Assembly (NCBI GenBank): GCA_016210055.1
Contig: JACQUZ010000074.1
Coordinates: forward strand, 1-51,706
Direction of reading: 5' to 3'
Length of the DNA: 51,706 bases
Source of the DNA: Deltaproteobacteria bacterium
GTDB taxonomy: Bacteria; Myxococcota_A; Polyangia; Haliangiales; SHYZ01
Within the stretch, counting starts at the first letter, position 1; each line of letters begins with the position of its first letter. Both the position numbers and the translations under genes were made by a program. Shown here one piece after another: positions 11,709-19,251 of this stretch. The notes below the pieces were generated by a model. That model did no database searches. It was not told the DNA's origin and worked only from the letters and a program-made list of their open reading frames with translations.

Positions 11709-12905
11709 ATGGCCAAGCCCCTACCGCGAGAGATCTGGATTGTCGCCGCCAAGAGAACTGCATTTGGAACGTTTGGCGGCATGCTCAAGGACCTCTCCGC
11801 CACTGACCTGGCGGTCTTCGCCTCCACGGCGGCCCTTTCCCAAGCCAAGGTTGCCGGCGAAGAAGTGAACCACGTCATCTTCGGCAACGTGCAGCAAACT
11901 TCGGTTGACGCCATCTACCACGCACGGCACGTGGGCCTTCGTGCCGGCGTACCCGTAGGCACCCCAGCGCTTACCGTGAATCGTCTTTGCGGATCAGGTT
12001 TCCAGGCGGTGGTGTCGGGCGCGGAGCAGATTCTCCTGGGCGAGGCGGAGATCTGCTTGGTCGGCGGCGCGGAGAACATGTCGCAGGCACCCCACGTGGT
12101 GCGTGGCGCCCGCTGGGGCCTGGCTTTTGGCAAGCAAGCGCAGCTCGAGGACACTCTCTGGGCGGGCCTTACGGACAGCTATACAGGCATGCCCATGGCG
12201 ATTACGGCCGAGAACCTGGCCGAGAAGTACGGGATCACGCGCGAGGAATGCGACGCCTTTGCCATGCGGTCGCAAAAGGCATGGACCGACGCACAGGCGG
12301 CCGGCAGGTTCGCTGATGAAATCGCCCCGCTCGAGCTCAAGTCCAAGAAAGGCCCGGTCAAGTTCGAGAAAGACGAGCACCCACGGGCAGAGAGCACGCT
12401 GGAAGGGCTCGCGAAGCTTCCCCCGGTGTTCAAGAAGGACGGCGTGGTCACGGCGGGCAATGCGTCTGGAATCTGCGACGGTGCGGCCGCCATTGTCCTT
12501 GCCTCGCGCGAGGCAGCCGAGAGGCGGGGCCTGAAGCCTCTGGCCAAGGTCGTCCAGTGGGGCGTGACCGGGTGCGATCCGAAGATCATGGGCATTGGGC
12601 CGGCCCCGGCAATCCGCATGGCTCTTGAGCGGGCGGGGCTCAAGCAGGCAGAGATCGATCTCTTTGACATCAATGAAGCCTTCGCATCCCAGTACCTCGC
12701 CGTCGAAAAAGAGCTTGGCCTGCCGCGCGAAAAGACAAACGTCAATGGTGGCGCCATTGCCCTTGGCCACCCGCTGGGCGCTTCGGGCGCGCGAATCACG
12801 GGTCACCTTTGTTACGAGCTCGGGCGCCGGGGAGCGCGGTACGCGGTGGGCTCCGCCTGCATTGGCGGCGGACAAGGGATCGCCATCATTCTCGAGCGGC
12901 TGTAG
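11709..12905 (+). CDS. Acetyl-CoA acetyltransferase / thiolase
   Basis: Thiolase of 398 residues that condenses or cleaves acyl-CoA with acetyl-CoA in the cytoplasm. ATG 11709 follows a strong AAAGGAG. The acyl-accepting Cys is in RLCGSGFQAV near residue 93, with NEAFA near 333, GGAIALGHPLGASGAR with the catalytic His near 350, and CIGGGQG with the second Cys near 385. It is probably the first gene of an operon with the synthase-like gene that starts 12 bp later. Both a degradative and an acetoacetyl-CoA forming role are possible. A second thiolase lies at 41142. Confidence 0.93.
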   Translation: MAKPLPREIWIVAAKRTAFGTFGGMLKDLSATDLAVFASTAALSQAKVAGEEVNHVIFGNVQQTSVDAIYHARHVGLRAGVPVGTPALTVNRLCGSGFQAVVSGAEQILLGEAEICLVGGAENMSQAPHVVRGARWGLAFGKQAQLEDTLWAGLTDSYTGMPMAITAENLAEKYGITREECDAFAMRSQKAWTDAQAAGRFADEIAPLELKSKKGPVKFEKDEHPRAESTLEGLAKLPPVFKKDGVVTAGNASGICDGAAAIVLASREAAERRGLKPLAKVVQWGVTGCDPKIMGIGPAPAIRMALERAGLKQAEIDLFDINEAFASQYLAVEKELGLPREKTNVNGGAIALGHPLGASGARITGHLCYELGRRGARYAVGSACIGGGQGIAIILERL

Positions 12906-12916
12906 CCAGGACGAAC

Positions 12917-14197
12917 ATGAACGAGCTCAAGGAAGCCGATATCATCTACGACTGGAACTCGGTGGAGAAGGTCGCTCCGCTCGCACCCAACCGCAAGATC
13001 ACGTTCTTTGACGAAACCCTGAGGGACGGGATCCAATCGCCCTCCGTGGTCGACCCGAAGATCGACGACAAGATCAAGCTGGTACAGATCGCCAGCGATC
13101 TCGGAATCCACCACATCAACGTGGGACTCCCCGGAGCGGGCCCACGGGCGGTGGAGGACGTCACGCGGCTCGTGGAATTTATCCGCGACGCCAAGCTGCC
13201 CATCAAGCCCGCTTGCGCGGCGCGCACGCACGTGAATGACGTCAAGCCCATCATCGACGTCTCGCAAAAGACAGGTGTCGTCATCGAAGTCATGTCCTTC
13301 ATCGGGTCATCCCCCATCCGGCAGTATGCCGAGGGGTGGGATCTCGAGCTCATGATGACGCGGTCGGCGGAAGCGATCGACCTGGCGGTCAAGAACAACC
13401 TCCCGTGCACCTATGTGACCGAAGATACGACGCGCTCGCGGCCGGACATGCTGGGCAAGCTGTTCCGCAACGCGGTGGAGCACGGAGCCAGAAGGCTGTG
13501 CATCTGTGACACCGTCGGGCACGTGACGCCCGATGGCATCCGAAACCTCCTCAAGTTCACGCGCAACCTGCTCAATTCACTCGGCGCTGATCACGTCGGA
13601 ATCGATTGGCATGGCCACAACGACCGGGGGCTCGGCGTCACGAACACGATTTTCGCGGCGGAGTATGGCGCCGATCGCCTGCACGGGACCGCACTGGGAA
13701 TCGGGGAACGCGTCGGCAACGCGGCCCTCGATCAGGTCCTCATGAACCTCAAGCTCCTCGGCGAGCTTCCTGGGCATGACTTGTCCAAGCTCCTTCTTTG
13801 GTGCCGCCTTGCGGCAAAAGCCTGCCACGTGCAAATCCCCGTCAACTATCCGTTGGTCGGCGGGGACGCCTTTCGTACTGCGACGGGCGTGCACGCGGCG
13901 GCGATCATCAAGGCGGAGAAAAAAGGTCACGCTTGGCTCGCCGACCGCATCTATAGCGGTGTTCCTGCCGGGCTGTTCGGCAAGGAGCAGGAGATCGAAA
14001 TTGGCTACTATTCGGGTGAATCGAACGTCGTGTACTGGCTCCGCAAGCGCGGTGTCGACCCCGAGCCTGACCTCGTGAAGAGGATCCTGGCATTTGCCAA
14101 GTCGGGAGATCACATTCTCGCAGAAGAAGAAGTGTGGCAGCTAATCAAGGATCACCGCGCCGCTCAGGGTGAGCGGCCGTCCGCGATAAGGACATAG
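12917..14197 (+). CDS. Isopropylmalate/homocitrate-synthase-like enzyme (HMGL-like)
   Basis: A 426-residue member of the DRE-TIM acyl-CoA condensing enzymes, which join acetyl-CoA (or another acyl-CoA) to a 2-oxo acid. FFDETLRDGIQSPSV near residue 30 carries the metal Asp, HGHNDRGLGVTN near 230 supplies the metal His pair, and GIGERVGNAALDQ follows. After the barrel there are helical subdomains, but no room for the full leucine-feedback domain of LeuA, so product inhibition by leucine is unlikely. Isopropylmalate, citramalate, homocitrate or Re-citrate synthesis are all possible. It follows the thiolase by 11 bp and precedes a small protein by 11 bp. Confidence 0.8.
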   Translation: MNELKEADIIYDWNSVEKVAPLAPNRKITFFDETLRDGIQSPSVVDPKIDDKIKLVQIASDLGIHHINVGLPGAGPRAVEDVTRLVEFIRDAKLPIKPACAARTHVNDVKPIIDVSQKTGVVIEVMSFIGSSPIRQYAEGWDLELMMTRSAEAIDLAVKNNLPCTYVTEDTTRSRPDMLGKLFRNAVEHGARRLCICDTVGHVTPDGIRNLLKFTRNLLNSLGADHVGIDWHGHNDRGLGVTNTIFAAEYGADRLHGTALGIGERVGNAALDQVLMNLKLLGELPGHDLSKLLLWCRLAAKACHVQIPVNYPLVGGDAFRTATGVHAAAIIKAEKKGHAWLADRIYSGVPAGLFGKEQEIEIGYYSGESNVVYWLRKRGVDPEPDLVKRILAFAKSGDHILAEEEVWQLIKDHRAAQGERPSAIRT

Positions 14198-14208
14198 ATA
14201 GAAAACCG

Positions 14209-14460
14209 ATGAGCATGAACGAGAGCGGCAAGGGAAGCGTCAAGACAACCGGCGACCGGCTGGCATTCAATGGCGTCAAGGTATTCTCGGCGACCATGGC
14301 TCCTGATCGGGATCAGCTGGGGGAGAAAGTCACGGCCTGGATCCGGCAGCACCCTCAATTCAAGGTGGCGGACACGATCGTCACCCAGTCCAGCGACGAG
14401 GCTTTTCACTGCCTGGCCATCACGCTGTTCTACTGGGAGGAGCTCCCAGAAAAGAAATAG
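14209..14460 (+). CDS. Small conserved-looking protein of unknown function
   Basis: 83 residues, starting at ATG 14209 (or ATG 14215). It lies 11 bp after the synthase-like gene on the same strand, so it is probably co-transcribed with it. The sequence has a mixed alpha/beta pattern (VKVFSATMAPDRDQLGEKV, then VADTIVTQSSDEAFHCLAI) and ends in a charged tail. I do not recognise a family. The pattern of a strand, a helix with WIRQHPQF, then two strands could be a small ferredoxin-like fold. There is no signal peptide or membrane segment. Confidence 0.65.
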   Translation: MSMNESGKGSVKTTGDRLAFNGVKVFSATMAPDRDQLGEKVTAWIRQHPQFKVADTIVTQSSDEAFHCLAITLFYWEELPEKK

Positions 14461-14510
14461 ACGCCAGAGGCCGCACACGCTTGCCGCGCCCCGACTGAGG
14501 GTCCAGGTCG

Positions 14511-15107
14511 CTAGCGCCCGGGCTCCTCGGATACGTGTACCCACCACTCATCTGCCCCCTGGCATCCGCTCTTGTCGGTGACGGTCGTGCGCACGACGGC
14601 ATCCTTGCCGCGAATCCTGCCAGGGGTTGTGAAGTACATGGGGTCCACCTCTCCCCAGATCCCGACGCGCTCGTAGACGCCACCGCCGAGGTCGTTCACG
14701 AGTCTTACCCGCCAACAGCCTTCGCCGAAAACCTGACCGGTGTCCTTGAAGGTCTCTCGATAACAAACGTGGACGTCGGAGGGGTCGAGCCCCTTGGCCC
14801 GCACGCCGAGATAGATCATGTAGCCGCCCTGCGGGCCGCGGTACAGGAAGACGGTATCCCCGTCGGAGACCGGCTCGAAGCTCGTGGCCCCGGTTCCCAC
14901 CTCCACCTCGCCCCCCTCGCAGCGGCGCCCAGCGTCGAGAGGGATAAGCCCTGAATCGTTGCCAGGCACTTGCCCGCCATCGGACCACGGTCCCGCGTCT
15001 CCAGGCGGCTGTATCGACTCGGCGTCGACGCTCGTGGCGTTTTCATTGCAGGCGAGGAGTGCAAGACCCAGGATGCATGGCGAAGCAAGGAGATCGACCC
15101 TTCGCAT
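14511..15107 (-). CDS. Secreted lipoprotein, function unknown
   Basis: About 198 residues. ATG 15107 begins a lipoprotein signal peptide with LALLAC as lipobox; the frame stays open to 15140 but that extension precedes the basic MRR start and is unlikely. After the Cys comes a low-complexity Gly/Asp/Pro linker, then a globular domain with several strands (TVFLYRGPQGGYMIYLGVRA) and three Cys that could form disulfides. The design resembles lipoproteins common in Myxococcota. It lies downstream of the ECF sigma/anti-sigma pair in the same direction, 75 bp away, and may belong to that regulon. No specific function. Confidence 0.7.
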   Translation of the reverse strand: MRRVDLLASPCILGLALLACNENATSVDAESIQPPGDAGPWSDGGQVPGNDSGLIPLDAGRRCEGGEVEVGTGATSFEPVSDGDTVFLYRGPQGGYMIYLGVRAKGLDPSDVHVCYRETFKDTGQVFGEGCWRVRLVNDLGGGVYERVGIWGEVDPMYFTTPGRIRGKDAVVRTTVTDKSGCQGADEWWVHVSEEPGR

Positions 15108-15182
15108 CGAGCTTGAGCCAGGCAAGGCACGCGCCAGCAAGGAGTGGAACAGGAGGGGATCAAATCAGGAAGCGCTCGGCCT

Positions 15183-15611
15183 TTATGGTCTTGGCGGGGC
15201 GTTGTTGCTTCTGGGTACTTCTTGTCCTGCGCTGCCCTTGAACGGCTCGTGGACGGTGCCTGTTTGACTGACCCGCATCAGCAGCAAGACGGCCAGGCCA
15301 AGCAAGAGCACGAGCAAGGCGATGAGCTCGTAAGGCAGGCGATCTCCGAGCGCCTTGCGTCCGAAGAAAAGCCCGGCGGACCGGCGGTGGATCGTGTGGG
15401 CCACCTGCTCATCGAAGGCCTGGGGTGCGCTGACTTTTGCGAGCCCCGACAGAGCCCCCAGCGTGTTGCGAAACTTGTCGTACTCGGCCATGCAGCGAGG
15501 GCACGACGACAGGTGTTCTTGGACTTCTTTCTGCCGGGCCTCTGGGAGGGCGTGTTCATAGAACTCGGAGAAATCCGACTCAAAGGTAGAGTGGTCCACG
15601 TCCGGCATCAC
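15183..15611 (-). CDS. Zinc-finger anti-sigma factor (membrane-anchored)
   Basis: About 142 residues. The N-terminal zinc anti-sigma motif HLSSCPRC (H-x3-C-x2-C) near residue 38 binds ECF sigma factors and masks them. A single membrane helix rich in Leu follows near residues 95-111, leaving a short periplasmic tail. It starts at GTG 15611 or ATG 15608 and overlaps the sigma gene stop, so the pair is translationally coupled, as is usual for sigma/anti-sigma operons. The signal that releases the sigma factor is unknown. Confidence 0.88.
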   Translation of the reverse strand: MMPDVDHSTFESDFSEFYEHALPEARQKEVQEHLSSCPRCMAEYDKFRNTLGALSGLAKVSAPQAFDEQVAHTIHRRSAGLFFGRKALGDRLPYELIALLVLLLGLAVLLLMRVSQTGTVHEPFKGSAGQEVPRSNNAPPRP

Positions 15612-16204
15612 CGTTTCCCCTGCATGTACCCAGCGAGCTTCTCCTTGAGCTGAAGCCGTGCCCGGTGGATTCGTGATTTCACCGTCCCCTCCGGGAGCCC
15701 GGTAATCTGGGCGATCTCTTCGTAGGAGAGCTCCTCGATGTCCCTGAGCACCACAACGACGCGATGCTCCTCGTCTAGAGAAGCAATTGCCTCCATGACC
15801 AGGCCATCCCGCTCACGCCCCTCGAGTGCGGTGTCCGGCCGCTCGAAGGCAGAGCTCGTGATCGGAATTCCGCCCTGGGCCACGGACATCTTTTCGGCTG
15901 CCTCATCGAGCTCAGAAGTGTCGCGATCGTGTCGACGAGCCAAGTACTTGATCCGATTCTTGCAGTGGTTGACCGCAATTCGGTAGAGCCAAGTCGAGAA
16001 CTTGGAATCGCCTCGGAACTGATCGATCGACTTAAAAACCGTTACAAAGACCTCCTGGGTCAGGTCTTCTGCCTCCTCGCGGGTCCCTGCCATGCGAAAG
16101 AGAAGATTGAAGACTTGGTTCTGGTATTGCTCCACCATCTCCTTGAACGCACGCTCGTCGCGATCGCGAAGACGCCTGAGGAAGAGTCGCTCCCGGATCG
16201 ACAC
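15608..16204 (-). CDS. ECF RNA polymerase sigma factor (sigma-E-like)
   Basis: 198 residues from GTG 16204. Region 2 shows DLTQEVFVTVFKSIDQF and the FRGDSKFSTWLYRIAVNHC block that contacts the -10 and melts DNA. Region 4 holds the helix-turn-helix SYEEIAQITGLPEGTVKSR for the -35. There is no region 1.1 or 3, as expected for ECF factors. It is followed by its overlapping anti-sigma gene and preceded by an outer-membrane protein gene 9 bp upstream, so envelope stress is a plausible input. Target promoters are unknown. Confidence 0.93.
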   Translation of the reverse strand: MSIRERLFLRRLRDRDERAFKEMVEQYQNQVFNLLFRMAGTREEAEDLTQEVFVTVFKSIDQFRGDSKFSTWLYRIAVNHCKNRIKYLARRHDRDTSELDEAAEKMSVAQGGIPITSSAFERPDTALEGRERDGLVMEAIASLDEEHRVVVVLRDIEELSYEEIAQITGLPEGTVKSRIHRARLQLKEKLAGYMQGKR

Positions 16205-16213
16205 GGCATGCGC

Positions 16214-17098
16214 TCATGAGTTGGGCAAGAACATCCGCAGCCCAACCTGAAGCGAAAAGTCCGACCCTCCGTCGACCTGCCTCCTGGCCGCCAGATCGAG
16301 GGCTACCCGTGACGTCACGAATCCAACTCCGCCGGTGACATGGGTGGCGCTCCCCTTCTCGTCGTAAATGACGCCCAGTCGCAGGGGTATCCCTTGCTCG
16401 GAGCTGGAGGCGACGAAGTACTCGAGCCCGGCGCCATAACGACCGGTTTCGCCGTCGAGGTCCCACTGCCCGTCCGCGGAGATCATCCACTTGGCGCCCG
16501 GGAACACGGAAATGCCGCCCCCTACCCCGAGCGGATAGTAACGCTCGTCGCTTCCCACCAAGTTGTAGCCCACGAGCGCCAGGTTCAACATGGATCCCGC
16601 CCGCATGACGAGCCCAGCGTCTAGGAGGTACCCTTTCTTGCCGCCTTCGCCCTCCGGGCCGGTCAGGTGAACGTATTTCTGGGTGATGCCCACGTGGAAG
16701 GACTCGGAAAACGGCAATGCGAGCGCGATCCCTGCCTCGTGCGTGCGCCGCTTCCCGCTGCTTGGTTCGTTCCGGAAAAAATCGTAATAGATGCAGGCGC
16801 CCACCCGTGCCGTCACGGAGTCGCAAATGGACACAGCCGCGGCCTTGGCGTCCGCGCCTGGAGTTGCCGCAAGGATACCCTCGATCACGTAGGCCCGGGT
16901 CAGGCCGATTCCAGCTGGGTTGAGCGACGTGGCCAAGGAGCCGGTGGCAGCCCCGCGCAGCGCCTCGCCGAGCGCCATGGCCCGGGGACCGAGCGGGGCA
17001 TCTTCGGAGACCGGACTTGCGCTTGCGGCCGACGCGAGGACGACGACATGGGAAATCGCCACCGCCATTAGGAGCGCGTGCTCCCTCCTCTGCACCAT
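16214..17098 (-). CDS. Outer-membrane beta-barrel protein (PorV/FadL-like)
   Basis: 294 residues with an N-terminal signal peptide ending near ASAASASP. The mature part begins with the GPRAMALGEALRGAATGS and SLNPAGIG pattern common to PorV/PorQ and FadL-like barrels, followed by about a dozen amphipathic strands and a C-terminal phenylalanine-containing strand (LQVGLRMFLPNS). It is the first gene of the sigma-factor transcript (9-bp gap to sigF-like gene). A good sigma-70 type promoter lies directly before its start. The cargo is not known; T9SS or lipid-transport roles cannot be separated by eye. Confidence 0.7.
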   Translation of the reverse strand: MVQRREHALLMAVAISHVVVLASAASASPVSEDAPLGPRAMALGEALRGAATGSLATSLNPAGIGLTRAYVIEGILAATPGADAKAAAVSICDSVTARVGACIYYDFFRNEPSSGKRRTHEAGIALALPFSESFHVGITQKYVHLTGPEGEGGKKGYLLDAGLVMRAGSMLNLALVGYNLVGSDERYYPLGVGGGISVFPGAKWMISADGQWDLDGETGRYGAGLEYFVASSSEQGIPLRLGVIYDEKGSATHVTGGVGFVTSRVALDLAARRQVDGGSDFSLQVGLRMFLPNS

Positions 17099-17104
17099 GC
17101 GTGG

Positions 17105-17132
17105 AGTGTAGCGGAGACGCGGGTTGTGTAAA
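17105..17132 (-). promoter_or_regulatory. Sigma-70-like promoter, apparently leaderless
   Basis: On the minus strand TTTACA (17132-17127) is followed by a 16-bp spacer and TACACT (17110-17105). Only 6 nt separate the -10 from the ATG at 17098, so transcription should start at or next to the start codon. Confidence 0.6.
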
Positions 17133-17140
17133 GCCGCCGC

Positions 17141-17848
17141 TCACTTTTTCCCCTTCTTGAGCTCCGCGGCAAACGAGTAATAGCCACCCCGGGCAACGAT
17201 AGTGTGGTCGAGCACGCGCACGCCGACGAGATCGCCTGCATTTCTCAAGCGAGCAGTGGCTTTCTCATCGTCGTCGCTTGGACTCGGGTCCCCGCTGGGA
17301 TGGTTGTGAACGAAGATCACGCCCGCCGCTGCTTCGCGCACCACGAGCGAGAAGGCATCCTTCGGGCGAAGCTCGACGGAACAAGTACCGCCTTGAGCGA
17401 GGAGGATCTCGGACAGAACACGGTTCTTGGTGTCAAGCGCGAGTGCGACCATGGTTTCTCTCTCCGAAAGAAGAAGTCGCCTGCCGACACGTTCGAAGAC
17501 CTGGCTTGGAGACGACAGCACGTCGCCCCTTAGGATTGGCCGCTCGGCTACTCGTCCGGCGAGGGCGAGCGCTGCCTTGAGGCGACAAGCTTTGACCAAG
17601 CCAACGCCAGGAAGGGTGGCGAGCTCGCCAATGCCCGCCGAGGCAAGGCGCTGGATGCTGCCAAAGCGCGCGAGCAGGAGCTGCGCGGTACGCGTCGCAT
17701 CCATGCCTTGGACGCCGGTTCCCAGGACAAGGGCAAGAAGCTCCGCATCTTGCAGAGCATCTGTCCCCATGCGAAGGAGCCGCTCGCGAGGCCGTTCAAC
17801 CGGTGGAAGCTCTTTGAGTGACACCACACTGGCGCTGCGCTGCAACAA
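17141..17848 (-). CDS. radC: RadC family protein (JAB/MPN+ domain)
   Basis: About 235 residues. An N-terminal ERPRERLLRMG block and a helix-hairpin-helix (LPGVGLVKACRL) precede the JAB metallo-domain, with a conserved Glu in SERETMV and the metal motif HNHPSGDPSPSDDD near residue 185. RadC was once linked to DNA repair; its biochemical activity is unproven. The frame starts at TTG 17848; GTG 17827 or 17824 also possible and closer to the usual family start. It lies downstream of the clpX paralog on the same strand, with the inverted-repeat array between them. Confidence 0.9.
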   Translation of the reverse strand: MLQRSASVVSLKELPPVERPRERLLRMGTDALQDAELLALVLGTGVQGMDATRTAQLLLARFGSIQRLASAGIGELATLPGVGLVKACRLKAALALAGRVAERPILRGDVLSSPSQVFERVGRRLLLSERETMVALALDTKNRVLSEILLAQGGTCSVELRPKDAFSLVVREAAAGVIFVHNHPSGDPSPSDDDEKATARLRNAGDLVGVRVLDHTIVARGGYYSFAAELKKGKK

Positions 17849-17856
17849 GCTCGCCA

Positions 17857-17873
17857 GACGCCAACACGGCGTC
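17857..17873. repeat. Perfect inverted repeat with 6-5-6 geometry
   Basis: GACGCC, 5 nt, GGCGTC, extended by one more pair (A..T) to a 7-bp stem. It has the same arm and loop size as the three repeats 25-80 bp away but a different sequence. It lies just upstream of the radC start on the minus strand. Confidence 0.6.
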
Positions 17874-17897
17874 TTTGCTGCGACGGTGCGCGTCCGG

Positions 17898-17954
17898 TGT
17901 CCGAGAGGCGGACATCATGTCCGGCTAGCGGACACGGTGTCCGCCTGGCGGACG
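17898..17954. repeat. Three-unit array of 17-bp inverted repeats, 20-bp period
   Basis: Units lie at 17898-17914, 17918-17934 and 17938-17954. Each is TGTCCG, 5 variable nt, CGGACA, the last unit ending CGGACG. Starts are exactly 20 bp apart. The spacers in the middle (AGAGG, GCTAG, CCTGG) differ, so arms are conserved and centres are not, which is typical of binding sites for a dimeric regulator. The array lies in the 130-bp gap between clpX-like and radC, both on the minus strand. Confidence 0.85.
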
Positions 17955-17978
17955 CAAGCTGACGCAACGCCAGTGCCC

Positions 17979-19181
17979 TTACGCCGCCGTTCGCCCCTTC
18001 TCGACCCTTTCGACGTGGTTCTGCTTGACCGCTTCTTCGTCGACGCGCCAGGTGCCACCACCTGCCGACGGGAGCTCGAACATGGCGTCCAGAAGCAGCT
18101 CCTCGAGCACGCTGCGAAGCCCACGCGCGCCCGTGCCCCTCGATAGAGCCCTGTGGGCAATTTCGAGGAGTGCCTCCTCGGTAAACTCCAACGCCGCTCC
18201 CTCAAGGGCAAAGAGGCGCTGATATTGCCTGACGAGAGCGTCCTTGGGTTCGGTCAGGATACGCACGAGCACAGGCTCGTCCAGGGCGTCCAGAGCGACG
18301 ATGACCGGGAAGCGGCCGACGAACTCGGGGAGAAAACCGAACTTGTGCAGGTCTTCGGGGAGGGCTTCCTTGAGCCCTTCAAACGTGCGATCGGGGGGAC
18401 GGTCTTCCCCGGCGCGGAATCCTGCACAGCTCCCTTTCTTTCTCTGCGCGATCTGCCGCGCAAGCCCCTCGAACGCACCACCGGCGATAAAGAGGATGTT
18501 CGTGGTGTCGACCTCGACGATCTCCGAACCCAGGCCGGTCGCCCTATCACCGCCGAGCCGAACTTGGACCCGCTTCCCCTCCAAGATCTTCAGGAGTCCT
18601 TGCTGCACCCCCTCGCCCGACTCGTCTCGATCATGGCCAACACGCCGCGCGAGCTTGTCCACCTCGTCCAGGTAAATGATGCCCTTCCCCGCGCGCTCGG
18701 CGTCGTTGCCAGCGGCCCGAAGGAGCTTGGAGACGATCGACTCCACGTCCTCTCCGACGTACCCCGCTTGGGTAAGGGGCGTCGCGTCGGCAATGGCGAA
18801 CGGGACCTCGAGAATTCGGGCCAGCGTTCGAGCGAGGTGGGTCTTGCCCGTGCCAGGAGGACCCATGAGCAATATGTTCCCCTTTGTGAGCTCGACCTCC
18901 CCGGCGAAGCCCCGTGCGGCAACCCGCTTCATGTGGTTGTACACGGCCACGGTGAGAATCCGCTTGGCGTGTTCCTGGCCAATCACGTACTCGTCGAGTC
19001 GGTCGGCAAGGTCACTTGGCCTTGGGGGCCTGGGCCCGGCAAGCGGAAAAACACGCCGATCCTCGGAAAGCAGCTGCTTGCATGCCGCGATGCACCGATC
19101 GCAGATGTACACGCTGGGGCCAGCGACGAGCTTGCGCACCTCATGCCGCGCCCTGCCGCAGAACGCACACCTTCGATCCAT
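17979..19181 (-). CDS. ClpX-like AAA+ unfoldase, divergent paralog
   Basis: About 400 residues from ATG 19181; ATG 19208 and TTG 19223 are alternative upstream starts. The zinc finger (CAFC...CDRC), Walker A GPPGTGKT, pore loop GYVGEDVE, Walker B IIYLDEVD and sensor region GARGLRS are all ClpX-like. Two loops differ from E. coli ClpX. The IGF tripeptide that docks ClpP is AGF (CAGFRAGE), and the RKH substrate loop is replaced (GGDRATGL). So it is probably a paralog with altered partner or substrate use. No clpP gene adjoins it, unlike canonical clpX. It may be co-transcribed with radC. Confidence 0.85.
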   Translation of the reverse strand: MDRRCAFCGRARHEVRKLVAGPSVYICDRCIAACKQLLSEDRRVFPLAGPRPPRPSDLADRLDEYVIGQEHAKRILTVAVYNHMKRVAARGFAGEVELTKGNILLMGPPGTGKTHLARTLARILEVPFAIADATPLTQAGYVGEDVESIVSKLLRAAGNDAERAGKGIIYLDEVDKLARRVGHDRDESGEGVQQGLLKILEGKRVQVRLGGDRATGLGSEIVEVDTTNILFIAGGAFEGLARQIAQRKKGSCAGFRAGEDRPPDRTFEGLKEALPEDLHKFGFLPEFVGRFPVIVALDALDEPVLVRILTEPKDALVRQYQRLFALEGAALEFTEEALLEIAHRALSRGTGARGLRSVLEELLLDAMFELPSAGGGTWRVDEEAVKQNHVERVEKGRTAA

Positions 19182-19237
19182 TTTTGCGTCTCGCCGTCGG
19201 TAACCCATCACCTCGGATACCAAAGCAACGCATGTGC

Positions 19238-19246
19238 CATGATAGT
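19238..19246. promoter_or_regulatory. Divergent -10-like core shared by clpX-like gene and recD2
   Basis: CATGAT/GATAGT on the plus strand lies 5-8 nt before ATG 19252 of recD2. The complement contains TATCAT, which could serve the minus-strand clpX-like gene. No ribosome binding site precedes recD2. Confidence 0.35.
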
Positions 19247-19251
19247 CCCTG

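Noticed and set aside
17857..17954. CRISPR array
   Set aside because: The units are only 17 bp with 3-bp spacers and are palindromic; there are no cas genes.
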